Shown here: positions 11,655-21,303 of the stretch, piece by piece | Position numbering within the stretch: the first letter of the stretch is position 1 | Layout: every line of letters begins with the position of its first letter | Origin: Hemileia vastatrix | Lineage: Eukaryota; Basidiomycota; Pucciniomycetes; Pucciniales; Zaghouaniaceae | Direction: 5' to 3' | DNA length: 64,000 nt | Assembly (NCBI GenBank): GCA_030280995.1 | Contig: JASXTE010000002.1 | Location: 41,004,683 to 41,068,682, forward strand | Position numbers and translations under genes: made by a program | The notes under the pieces: generated by a model | Seen by the model: only the letters and a program-made list of their open reading frames with translations | Told to the model about the DNA's origin: nothing | Databases searched by the model: none

Positions 11655-12542
11655 TGAAAGAATAATAAAAGCCTTTAATCTAGCGTAAGTCTTCTCCTCT
11701 AGTAACACTGTGGATGAAGCTGAAATCGCTGATAGTAATGCGCTAACCTTTAATCTAGCGTAAGTCTTCTCCTCTAGTAACACTGTGGATGAAGCTGAAA
11801 TCGCTGATAGTAATGCGCTAACCTGTATGATATGAGATCTACTCGTAAATAATATGGATCACAAGAGAACAGTGTTGTGCTAACCTTTAATCTAGCGTAA
11901 GTCTTCTCCTCTAGTAACACTGTGGATGAAGCTGAAATCGCTGATAGTAATGCGCTAACCTGTATATTCAAGTGAGTACGTGTAGAGAGATGAGATGAGA
12001 TGATGAGCAAAAGAAGACAAAAGATATTTAATTGCAAAGATAAGCACACCTGTATGATATGAGATCTACTCGTAAATAATATGGATCACAAGAGAACAGT
12101 GTTGTGCTAACCTACAAACATAGTGGAGTATGAATATAATAGTAACAATAGGAAACTACAGTTAGAGCACACCTTTAATCTAGCGTAAGTCTTCTCCTCT
12201 AGTAACACTGTGGATGAAGCTGAAATCGCTGATAGTAATGCGCTAACCTATAACAATAACAATTAAATGTAAAAATCAACTTATGATAGTAATGGTACAC
12301 ACCTGTATATTCAAGTGAGTACGTGTAGAGAGATGAGATGAGATGATGAGCAAAAGAAGACAAAAGATATGGTAATAGATGAACACTTGATAGCTATATA
12401 TACCATAACTACAACTTCTCACGCTAGCACAATACACTTCTCTCTCTTCTACATACAGTTAGTATCAGTCCACTTCGGGACAAGTAATGCAAAAAAGATT
12501 ATAATAATAAGTATGAATTAGAATATTATGTATATACTAACA
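11655..12542 (-). repeat. Copia-A 5' LTR
   Basis: Same length and module order as the other LTR, shifted by 5065 bp. It should carry the active promoter, with the TATA motif at about 12395-12402 read on the - strand, and the transcript would then run through the GT...AG modules before reaching the gag-pol start at 11596. No substitution between the two LTRs was noticed in a visual comparison. Confidence 0.93.
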
Positions 12543-12547
12543 TTTAA

Positions 12548-13621
12548 ACCTAAAAGATTCTGTCGCTGCACTTCAATTTCGTGTCTTTACTTCGTTCATG
12601 AGTTTAATTCTTCCTGCTCTTATTATAGCACAAGTTGAGCCGACATTTATCATGGCCAGAGGCATTTACATTCGTGAAGCTTCTTCCAAAATGTATTCGC
12701 AAACGGTTTTCGCCATCAGTCAACTATTGGCTGAAGCCCCATATAGTGTTTTATGTGCTATTGTTTATTTTCTGGTCTGGTATTATCCCCCTGGTCTTCA
12801 AAGAGGTACAGATCGGGCTGGGTATTCCTTCTTGAGTAAGCATGATGTTGAAGTATAAATCTTTTGATCCTTTACTGATATCCTTTTACAAAAGTGATTT
12901 TGACCCTCGAAATGTATGCGGTTTCACTGGGGCAGGCGTTAGCTGCTTTGTCACCAAGCATATTTTTTGCAAGCCAATTGAATTCTCCGATCATGGTTAT
13001 GCTCAACATATTTTGTGGTGTAGCCGTCCCCAAGCCCAACATGCCCAAATTTTGGAGGTCTTGTAAGTTTTTATAAATTAGTTTCATGAGCTATTCTAAG
13101 CAGAAAAAACATGATCTTTAGGGATGCATCCATTGGATCCTTTCTCTCGCTTCATCGGTGGTATTCTGGTTAATGAGCTGCACGGACTAAAAATTCAGTG
13201 CGAAGAATCAGAGCTGTCAGTTTTTGTTTTCATTGATGCTCAAATTATTTAATGTCTAAATGATTCCCTATAGTTCTACCTTTGAGCCTCCATCTGGCCA
13301 GACATGTAGCCAATGGGCTGGAGATTTTTTAAAATCCTCGGGGGGTTATTTGGTGGATCCTTCAGCTACATCAAGCTGTCAATATTGCACAAACTCCCGC
13401 GGAGAAGAGTGTAAGTTGAAGTTTTTACCAAAAACCTCATGATAATTTTTTACTTACTTGATTATTATCTTTCTGCCAAAATTAAAGTTTATGAGTACTT
13501 AGAGCTCAGTTTTGCTCATCGATGGAGGGATTGGGGTATTTTCCTTTCTTTTGTTTTCTTCAATATTTTTGTCGCAGTTCTTGCCACTCGATTCCTCACT
13601 TTACGTTATGCTAAACGATAA
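12548..13621 (+). pseudogene. PDR-type ABC transporter, 3' part (TMD2) separated by Copia-A
   Basis: This is the remainder of the interrupted exon and the last four exons: 12548-12835, 12895-13062, 13122-13215, 13274-13410 and 13488-13621 (stop TAA 13619-13621). It encodes the rest of the second membrane domain, with motifs typical of the family such as LPALIIAQVEP, SLGQALAALSPS and LNIFCGVAVP, an extracellular Cys-rich loop (CSQW, CQYC) and a final hydrophobic helix. Removing Copia-A plus one copy of its target duplication rejoins the frame exactly, and the summed exons total 4350 nt, a clean 1450 codons with stop. It has no start of its own, so it should be silent while the insertion is present. 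Confidence 0.88.
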
Positions 13622-14370
13622 ATTATGAAAGCATAACAATGTTAATGCGCTAAAATGATATATGGAAGGTCAGGGAGCAACTTTTTGCACCATCTCAACA
13701 CTTCACGTCACAGTGATTACTATGTATAATTAATATGGAATGTTATATCTTAATCGCATAATTCTTGTCTTCATTGTCTTGTATCAATTTTTTAAATTTA
13801 ATTTCCTGTTGTTTTTATTGTAAATAGTCGGTGGACTTTATTCTATAAATAAAAGTAGTACTCGACAAATAATTTTTGAAAAATGATTACACCGCAAAAA
13901 ATGAAATGGCACCGGCTAGCAGGCCTATCTTAATTTTGATTTAGCTCTGGTTATCTAATTATTCTATCATGCGTCTCCCATTCCATTAACACTCTACCTG
14001 TATAATCATTAAAATCATATTATGTTTATTAATACCCTCCTTCCTTACACCTTTATATGTTTTATGGGACATAAGTATTTATTGATACAAGTTTTTTAAT
14101 CAAAGTATAAATAAATAGGGAATTTTTTCAAGATGTAGATTTTCAAATTAATTTAATAGATTTCCAAAAGATCATTTTTAACAGAACATAAAATCAATAT
14201 ATGATAGGACCATATAATCTAAAAATGTAAGCACAGTGGCTGGACAAGTGTTTTGGGCTCTTTTGATTTTGATATAAATTTAAATCTTTTCACTATGTAG
14301 ATCTCTAAAATGGAATCAGTACTTCTATTCGCTAAACCATTTTTCTTTTTTTCTCATTTTTTAAAATGTT
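13622..14370. other. Intergenic stretch 3' of the transporter gene
   Basis: AT-rich with no open frame worth naming. It holds the likely cleavage and polyadenylation region of the transporter gene, then non-coding DNA up to the edge of Copia-B. Before Copia-B inserted it would have been continuous with the DNA now starting at 48181. Confidence 0.5.
13848..13853 (+). terminator. Candidate polyadenylation signal AATAAA
   Basis: A canonical aataaa hexamer lies 227 bp after the transporter stop codon, in a T-rich setting. It is the first convincing signal downstream. Fungal 3' ends are not strictly tied to this hexamer, so this is tentative. Confidence 0.4.
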
Positions 14371-14928
14371 TTGATCTGAACCAGAAAAGTTATATGATAA
14401 AGACAATAAGATTAGACAAAAGTCTATACTTGAGTGAAGCAGGGCTGAGATAAAGAGACTAAAGATAAATAGAAATGATAATGAGTAAAAATAGAAAAGA
14501 CAAGAGTGCGAGTGAAAAGAGGAAAGATGAGGATAAAAGGAGATGCATTGCAGCAGAAGAGCAGACTAACATAAAATACCTAAACCAGAAAAGCTATATG
14601 ATAAAGTCAATAAGATTAGACAAAAGTCTATACTTGAGTGAAGCAGCGCTGAGATAAAGAGACTAAAGATAAATAGAAATGATAATGAGTAAAAATATAA
14701 AAGATAAGAGTGCGAGTGAAAAGAAGAAAGAAGAGGATAAAAGGAGATGCAAAACAAGGGATACAGAAACATCTCCTTTTATCGACTCAGTAAACAAGGC
14801 TACTTCACATGATAATTAAAAATATACACACACAGAACAAAAAGATTTTGAAGCTAAGATACAAAAAAAAAATATTTTAAGCTCAGGTAAGTATCACTGA
14901 GAATGTAATAACTAAATAGAAATTTTCA
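14371..14928 (-). repeat. Copia-B 3' LTR with an internal 205-bp tandem duplication
   Basis: This 558-bp sequence matches the 350-bp sequence at 47831-48180 and starts tgatctg and ends ttttca, so it fits LTR ends TG...CA. The extra length is a tandem duplication: the block starting aaccagaaaag at 14378 recurs at 14583. A perfect 14-bp inverted repeat, GATAAAAGGAGATG (14736-14749) with CATCTCCTTTTATC (14770-14783), lies near the middle. A purine-rich stretch just inside the LTR (- strand, near 14929-14945) would serve as the polypurine tract. Confidence 0.8.
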
Positions 14929-14993
14929 TTTATCACCACCCCATGCTCAATGCTGCAAATCCGTGAGCCCAATAGCACTACAAAATTCAGTAT

Positions 14994-15354
14994 TGTGAAA
15001 GGTTACTTATTCCGTTCCTATCTCTTTCCTTTCTAGGCTGTATTTCTCTTTCCTTTTATGTTGTATTAATATAATCAGACTCATTGCGGAACTCATTAGA
15101 TGCCACACTACCTAATTACCATAATAAGATGGCATCCCTATAATTTCCTTTATCATATAATCTTCTATATCTATTAATTACTTAATTCATAAAGTCCTCA
15201 ACATGTAACTACTTTACTTTTGCGGCCTCATCTTGTAACAGTATAATGTCTTGCGCCTATAAATACTGCGCCTTTTGAAATGTAAAGAACAAGTTCCCAC
15301 TTTGTGCCTCATAGTTTACTTCTGCGCCGAACTGCAGAACTCGCGAGAATCACA
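14994..15354 (+). repeat. Gypsy-A1 5' LTR
   Basis: 361 bp, begins tgtgaaaggttacttattcc and ends gagaatcaca. It contains a TATA-like tataaatactg near 15258-15270. Its last four bases form the left end of the perfect 18-bp palindrome cacaaatacgtatttgtg (15351-15368) that spans the LTR and leader border. Confidence 0.93.
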
Positions 15355-15633
15355 AATACGTATTTGTGAGTACTAGGATTTTTTATTAACAAACTTATAG
15401 AAATCTTACTTACAAGTATTTGACTTAACCAAAACTAACGAAATTATTATCATATAAAACTATTCTTTTTCTATACTTTCATTCAGATCTCTCTAAATCT
15501 TTCAATTAATTTCGTTATCAAAGAAAAACCTCAGCCAAGGATTTTTTTGATTTAGGTTAGTCAAGTAGTAGCTATCTAGTTGGATTACTAGATAACTGAT
15601 TAGGTACCTTAATAATAACTATAGTTTTTAAGT

Positions 15634-16566
15634 ATGTCTGACGTACCAGACATAGGACTGCTTTGTCAGTGAATCAACTTCCTCATGGAACAATTCAATT
15701 GACAAAGCGAGGAAATCGCTTTCCTCAGATCGGGCCAACAACAACCGGATACCTCTAAGGAGGTTGCGTTTCGAGTGGAGCCCCAAAAATTCAGGGGTTA
15801 CGGGGATAATATCAAACACTGGGTAATCGAATTCGAAAGTATTCTTCAAACCAGGTTGATTCCGATAGATAAGTGGTCTGCTATAGCTCTGGGATTCTTA
15901 ATAGGAGACGCCAGGACTTTTTATTTCCAATTACTAGACGATAACGACAAGATTGTACCAACTTGGGAAGAATTAAAAAATGCTCTGTTGGAAAAATACA
16001 ACCACTGGTTCAAAATTGATGAGATGCGTGACCAACTGAAAAATCTTACCTACTCATTGGGGAAGATGGAAGACTTTATCACTAAATTCAGGACAATTGC
16101 TGGACAAATCCCTTCGAGAAGACTTTCTAATGACGAGAAGATATACATATTCAAGGATAAGCTCCCAGATCATGTTAAATTCGAATTAAATTGATTAGAT
16201 TTCAGCAATCAACCAAACCTAGAGAAAATCTATAGTACTGCAAGGGACAGTGAGGCCACTCACAAACGAACTGTTAAACCTACCGGAAATTTTCCTCACC
16301 ACAATTATCCCTCTTCAGCTTCTCGCAAGACCTTTGGTTTCTCTAACCCCAATTCTCAATGGAAACTTGCCCGTCCCCCCGTCAAAACAACATCCCCAAG
16401 CAAAACTCACTTTGACACTGACACTTCCACTCCTATGGATCTAGACGTAATAGATGTCGCTAAAGCTGAATGCTACTCCTTCCACAAAAAAGGACACCTA
16501 GGAAAAGACTGTAAAGAAAAAAAAGAAAAAACAGCAACAAGTTCAGAAATCTTATACATCTCTTAA
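15634..16566 (+). pseudogene. Gypsy-A1 gag, inactivated
   Basis: The frame starts with MSDVPDIG, shared with Gypsy-A2, and carries a retrotransposon Gag core (about 15775-16194, with WVIEFESILQTR and FYFQLLDD). In-frame TGA codons occur at 15670-15672, 15700-15702 and 16192-16194. Near the end is a zinc-knuckle-like motif CYSFHKKGHLGKDC, in which the second Cys is Phe; Gypsy-A2 has the same Phe, so that change predates both copies. The frame then ends at 16566 because of a one-base shift in the A-run at 16517-16524; in Gypsy-A2 gag and pol are in one frame. Confidence 0.85.
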
Positions 16567-19500
16567 TCATATTGAAAATTATGTAGACCTCACTCTTGAT
16601 GAGGTTGATGACATTCTAGTTCCTACGAAGATAAAAGATCCTATGTGGGGATGGCTTGATGAGCAAAACTGGGAGGATGAGATGCTTAGAAATCAGATGA
16701 ACAATGAAGAAAGAGAAAAATCTTCCCCTGAATTCTCCGAATACAGTCCCAAGTTCTCTCCTTTGGTAAAGTTTAATGAAGATTTCATAAATGAACTGCA
16801 AAATTTCAACGATCCATCCATTTCCTATGAAATGGCACCATCAGCAACAATCAGTCCACACTCAAATATCTCTATGTTAAACAATATAGGGGATCCTTTT
16901 TCCGAAAGCTTACCTACTTATAAATTATTAATAAATAATCTCCCTGCAATTGCAATCATTGACAACGGTGCGAGTGCAAATTACATCTCTTCTACTCTTT
17001 CCTCAAAGCTTCCCTTTATAACAAAAAATTCTCCACATCAACAAGCACGAATGGCAAACGGGGTACTTCAGGATATAGAGGGAATGATAAATGTTGAATT
17101 TTTCTACAATAAATTAAAAATGAAAGACAAAATTCACATTCTCTCAATCAACAACTTTGATCTTATTCTTGGTAGACCTTGGTTGAAGAAATACTTACCC
17201 GAGATTGATTTCAAAACAGACACAGTCTATATAGCCAGCAAGGATAAGATCAATAGAATTGTACCTGTAAGTTTAAATTCACTTTACACTGTTGATCTCG
17301 ATCCTGATTCTATAAGCATCAAGATTGAAAAGATGGCAAGAAAGCACTCTCCGAGCTGTTTTAAGGATGATTTATCTCTCAACAAAAACAGTAAGTTTTC
17401 TCATAAAATAGACACTGGTATTAGTCCTCCTATTAAAACTCACGGAAGACCACACACGCCAGCTGAAAATTTAATCATCAAATAATTTGTCAAAGATGCT
17501 ATGGAGAAGGGCATAATAGAAAAGTCAGTATCACCTTGGTCTTCACCACTTATATTAGTAAAAAAACCTGATGGTTCTACCAGAGTCTGCGTTGATTATC
17601 GTCCCTTAAACATGGTTACCAAGAAGAATGCATGCCCACTCCCTAGGATCGATGAAGCCTACTTATTTTTAAAAGGATCAAAATATTTCACCTCTCTTGA
17701 CTTGAAGTCTGGATTTTGGCAGATTCCTTTAGACATAGAATCACAAGAAAAGTCGGCTTTTACTTGTAGAGCGGGGCATTATCAATGGAGGGTCATACCT
17801 TTTGGTCTCTGCAACACACCCAGTTCCTTTCAATCAATCATGAATGATATCTTGGCTCCAGTTATTGATCGTTGTGCTTTAGTTTACCTGGATGACATCA
17901 TCATTTTTTCAAAAGATCTTATGTCTCACATTACTAATATTAAAGAAGTCCTTTCCTTGCTAAGTAAACATAATTTTGTTCTTTCTCAGTCTAAATGTAA
18001 ATGGGCAAAAAAAAATCTAATATACCTAGGACATCTTGTAGATGGTAATGGGATAAAAACTAATCCAGAAAAGATTGACAAGATAAAGAACTGGCTGATT
18101 CCGAAAGACATTACAGAAGTAAGAGGTTTTCTAAATCTTTGTACTTATTATAAAAGATTCATAAACATTTTTTCAACCATTGCCTCACCGTTATATTTTC
18201 TTACACAGGGTTCTCCGAAAAAGAGGGCAAAGATTAACTGGGTAAAGGAGCAGGAAACATCTTTCCTTTCTCTAAAGGAGGCTCTCACTTCAACAATCTT
18301 ACTTAAACACCCTGAACCCTTTCATCCATTCATAATAGACACAGATGCTTCTGGATTCAATATAGGCGCCATTTTACAACAGGACATAGCAAAATCTACT
18401 AAAAACGATGCTTCATTTGATCCAATTTCTTACGCTAAAACTATAAAAGAAATCAATATTCGAACTATTGCATTTGAATCTAGAAAGCTTTCTAAAACAG
18501 AACAATGATACTCTGCTCAAGAAAGAGAACTTCTGGCTATCGCTCATGCCCTTCAACACTTCAGAGGTTATGTGCAAGGCTCACCAATCATTGTCCGTAC
18601 TGACCACAAATCACTGAAGCACTTCAGGACGCAAAGACATGTAAATAGGAGGTTAGCCAGGTTTGTCGATGAGATAGAACACTTCAATGTTCACATTATA
18701 TATCGACCAGGAACAGCTCAATTAGCTGCAGATTCTCTCTCTTGTAAGCCAGATGCTCCTCAAGACAAAGAACCCACAGAAACTGCTCTTTCCCTTTTTG
18801 CCACGGACAAAAGCCCTTGGGAACAACTGACTCGTATAAAAACAATAATACAGAAAGGCCTTAATAAAAACTCAAGTTTGGAATAGTACTCTTGGGATGG
18901 CGAATAATTTTTGTATATGCCCAATATAGATAAGCCGGGTGAACGACTCCTAGTTCTCACTGATGAACAAGATGCAGAATCAAAGATTGCCGATGTTCAC
19001 GAGGAACTTGGTCATCAAAATGTCAAGGATGTATTAAAGGTAATTAAGGGAAGATATTTCTTTCCACAGATGTATAACCTTACTAAGAAGGTTATTGAGA
19101 AGTGCATCCCATGCCAGTTTGACAGAAACCCTTCAAGCCAAGAGAACTTACCAATCCTTCCTATAGACAGAGGTTTTCCCTTTATTCGTTGGGCAATGGA
19201 TTTTGTTGGACCCTTAACTAAGAGTCAATCTGGTAAGAAATATATACTCACTTCCATAGACTATGGCACAGGTTGGGCTTATGCAGTTCCACTAGAGAAC
19301 ACAAACACGTCAGCTGTAATAGACCTGGTAAGCTCAATAACTATTAATCATGGATTACCGAACGAGATACTTACAGATAATGGCCCCAAATTTGATTATT
19401 CTCAATTTGAAATTTACATGAATAAATCTGGTATTTGTCATATCAAGACTACTCCTTATCATCCACAATCAAATGGTTTAGTGGAAAGATTTCATGGAAC

Positions 19501-20497
19501 CTTGAAGGGAGCTATACAAAGGTTTGTCTCTCCAAATAAACAACATTTATGGGACCAATTCTTGGATAAGGAACTTTTTGCTTATCTTAGTTCCCCTTCT
19601 AGCTCATTAAAAACAACTCCCTTCTTCATGACCTATGGTATAGAAGTAAGACTACCTTCCGACTCTTTCTTTCCTTCACATATGCCTGACATCTCTCATC
19701 TAGACCCTAAAGAAATGTATTATTGCTGTAATCAATCAAATAGGAACCTTCATTCCGATAGACAAGACCGAATACGAGAACTCAACGAACGAGCTCAGGA
19801 AAGATATTCATCAACAGATTGAGAATATACTGAAAGAGGCCTCAAACTTGGGGATCTTGTTATGCGAAGATTTGAGGATCGACCTTCTAGACTCCATCCC
19901 AAGTGGGATGGTCCCTTCAAAATCCATGAATGTTACCCAAATGGTACACATCAATTAATGACTAATAATGGACATATACTCAGGACTCTCATAAATGGCT
20001 CATGTCTCAAATTTTTCAAAGGAGATTCCAACTCTCTTACAATGCTTCCTCCAGACTCCACCTACAAGACCAACAAGCATGAGATTCAACAGGCTATTGA
20101 GCTTATGACCAAACCCAACGCCACCAACTTACTAGGGTTTCCAAAAATTGATAAAAATAACAACGCTAATGAACTTCCTGGGGGCATTTTTCACCGCCCT
20201 GGTCCTTATTGTAGTACTCCTAATGGTGATAATGACCCGAACTTCTTTTTTACTTTTTGCTACTATCTCAAATCTTGGATTAATTACATGGAACACTCAG
20301 ATAACTGGGAAATCAGACACATTGTAGAATTATATAAAGGTTTAGAACACATGATGTCTGCTGCCTTTAGTCTTATTGAAGAAATAGAAGGAACACTTCT
20401 TGATGAAACTATAATATTCACTAGGGAAGAAATTGAAGAAGCTCAAAAACATCAACCGCCACCCCTCACGCCAAAAACTAAGGAAGGGGTAGTGTGA
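16525..20497 (+). pseudogene. Gypsy-A1 pol, inactivated
   Basis: One reading frame with several stops. Protease: AIIDNGASANYIS (about 16959-16990). Reverse transcriptase: from 17501, with SPWSSPLILVKKPDGSTRVC, LDLKSGFWQ, IPFGLCNTPSSFQ and catalytic YLDD. RNase H: YSAQERELLAIAHAL and TDHKSLKHF. Integrase: HHCC zinc finger (HEELGH...CIPC) followed by the DDE core (MDFVGP, TDNGPKFD, SNGLVERFHG). A GPY/F-like domain (HPKWDGPFKIHE) and about 150 further residues of unknown role follow. Stops at 17483-17485, 18506-18508, 18884-18886, 18905-18907 and 19820-19822 disable it. Where Gypsy-A2 keeps the codon, the first three read CAA, CGA and CAG there, so they arose by C-to-T change. Confidence 0.9.
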
Positions 20498-20853
20498 AAG
20501 GTTACTTATTCCGCTCCTATCTCTTTCCTTTCTAGGCTGTATTTCTCTTTCCTTTTATGTTGTATTAATGTAAACAGACTCAATGCCGAACTCATTAGAT
20601 GCCACACTACCTAATTACCATAATAAGATGGCATCCCTATAATTTCCTTTATCATATAATCGTCTATATCTATTAATTACTTAATTCATAAAGTCCCCAA
20701 CATGTAACTACTTTACTTTTGCGGCCTTATCTTGTAACAGTATAATGTCTCGCGCCTATAAATACTGCGCCTTTTAAAATGTAAAGAACAAGTTCCCACT
20801 TTGTGCCTCATAGTTTACGTCTGCGCCAAACTGCAGAACTCACAAGAATCACA
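20493..20853 (+). repeat. Gypsy-A1 3' LTR
   Basis: 361 bp, matching the 5' LTR with about 15 visible substitutions, many of them C/T or G/A. The pol stop codon (20495-20497) lies within its first five bases. It is followed directly by the gtat target duplication. Confidence 0.93.
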
Positions 20854-20857
20854 GTAT

Positions 20858-20942
20858 GCTTTTGTCGTGATAAAGATTTGGTTAACAAATCAGCCAACAT
20901 AGTATCAGTGGAAACATAATTTAATTTAAGAAATTTAGATTC
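20858..20942 (-). pseudogene. Copia-B RNase H C-terminal fragment between two gypsy elements
   Basis: These 85 bp encode KFLKLNYVSTDTMLADLLTK followed by SLSRQKH, the classic end of a copia RNase H domain. It continues the piece ending at 26758 once Gypsy-A2 and one copy of attc are removed, and it runs into the last codons at 14940-14993 once Gypsy-A1 and one copy of gtat are removed. With its flanking target duplications it is the whole spacer between the two inverted gypsy elements. Confidence 0.85.
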
Positions 20943-21303
20943 TGTGATTCTCGCGAGTTCTGCAGTTCCGCGCAGAAGTAAACTATGAGGCACAAAGTGG
21001 GAACTTGTTGTTTGCATTTCAAAAGGTGCAGTATTTATAGGCACGAGACATTATACTGTTACAAGATAAGGCCGCAAAATTAAAGTAGTTACTTGTTGAG
21101 GGCTTTATGGATTAAGTAATTAATAGATATAGAAGATTAGATGATAAAGGAAATTATAGTTATGCCATCTTATTATTGTAATTAGGTAGTGTGGCATCTA
21201 ATGAGTTCCGTAAAGAGTATCATTATATTGATACAAAATAAAAGGAAAAAGAAATACAGCCTAGAAAGGCAAGAGATGAGATCAGAATAAGTAACCTTTC
21301 ACA
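20943..21303 (-). repeat. Gypsy-A2 3' LTR
   Basis: 361 bp, the reverse complement of the Gypsy-A1 LTR type. The pol stop (complement of tca at 21299-21301) lies inside its edge, as in Gypsy-A1. Confidence 0.9.

Larger units (their letters stand above)
6590..12542 (-). mobile_element. Copia-A: complete, apparently intact Ty1/copia LTR retrotransposon
   Basis: A 5953-bp element on the strand opposite to the interrupted transporter gene. It has two 888-bp LTRs (6590-7477 and 11655-12542) with TG...CA ends, flanked by the 5-bp duplication tttaa (6585-6589 and 12543-12547). Between them is a single open gag-pol frame with no stop or frameshift. The LTRs are the same length and I saw no difference between them by eye, which implies very recent transposition. 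The structure and domain order (integrase before reverse transcriptase) are those of Ty1/copia. A primer-binding site should lie next to 11655; the sense sequence there (starting CATTATCAGTACCAGCTC) does not begin with TGG, so the primer is unclear. Confidence 0.95.
14994..20853 (+). mobile_element. Gypsy-A1: Ty3/gypsy LTR retrotransposon, + strand copy
   Basis: A 5860-bp element with 361-bp LTRs (14994-15354 and 20493-20853), TG...CA ends and a 4-bp target duplication gtat (14990-14993 and 20854-20857). The polypurine tract aaggaaggggtag precedes the 3' LTR. Roughly 15 differences between its LTRs (by eye) show that it is not young. Domain order protease, reverse transcriptase, RNase H, integrase identifies Ty3/gypsy. 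It is inserted in the end of the Copia-B coding region. Confidence 0.93.

Noticed and set aside
14475..14772. Open frames in the Copia-B LTR, including a hydrophobic - strand frame also present at 47818-48027
   Set aside because: The repeat is an LTR; shared frames follow from shared LTR sequence.
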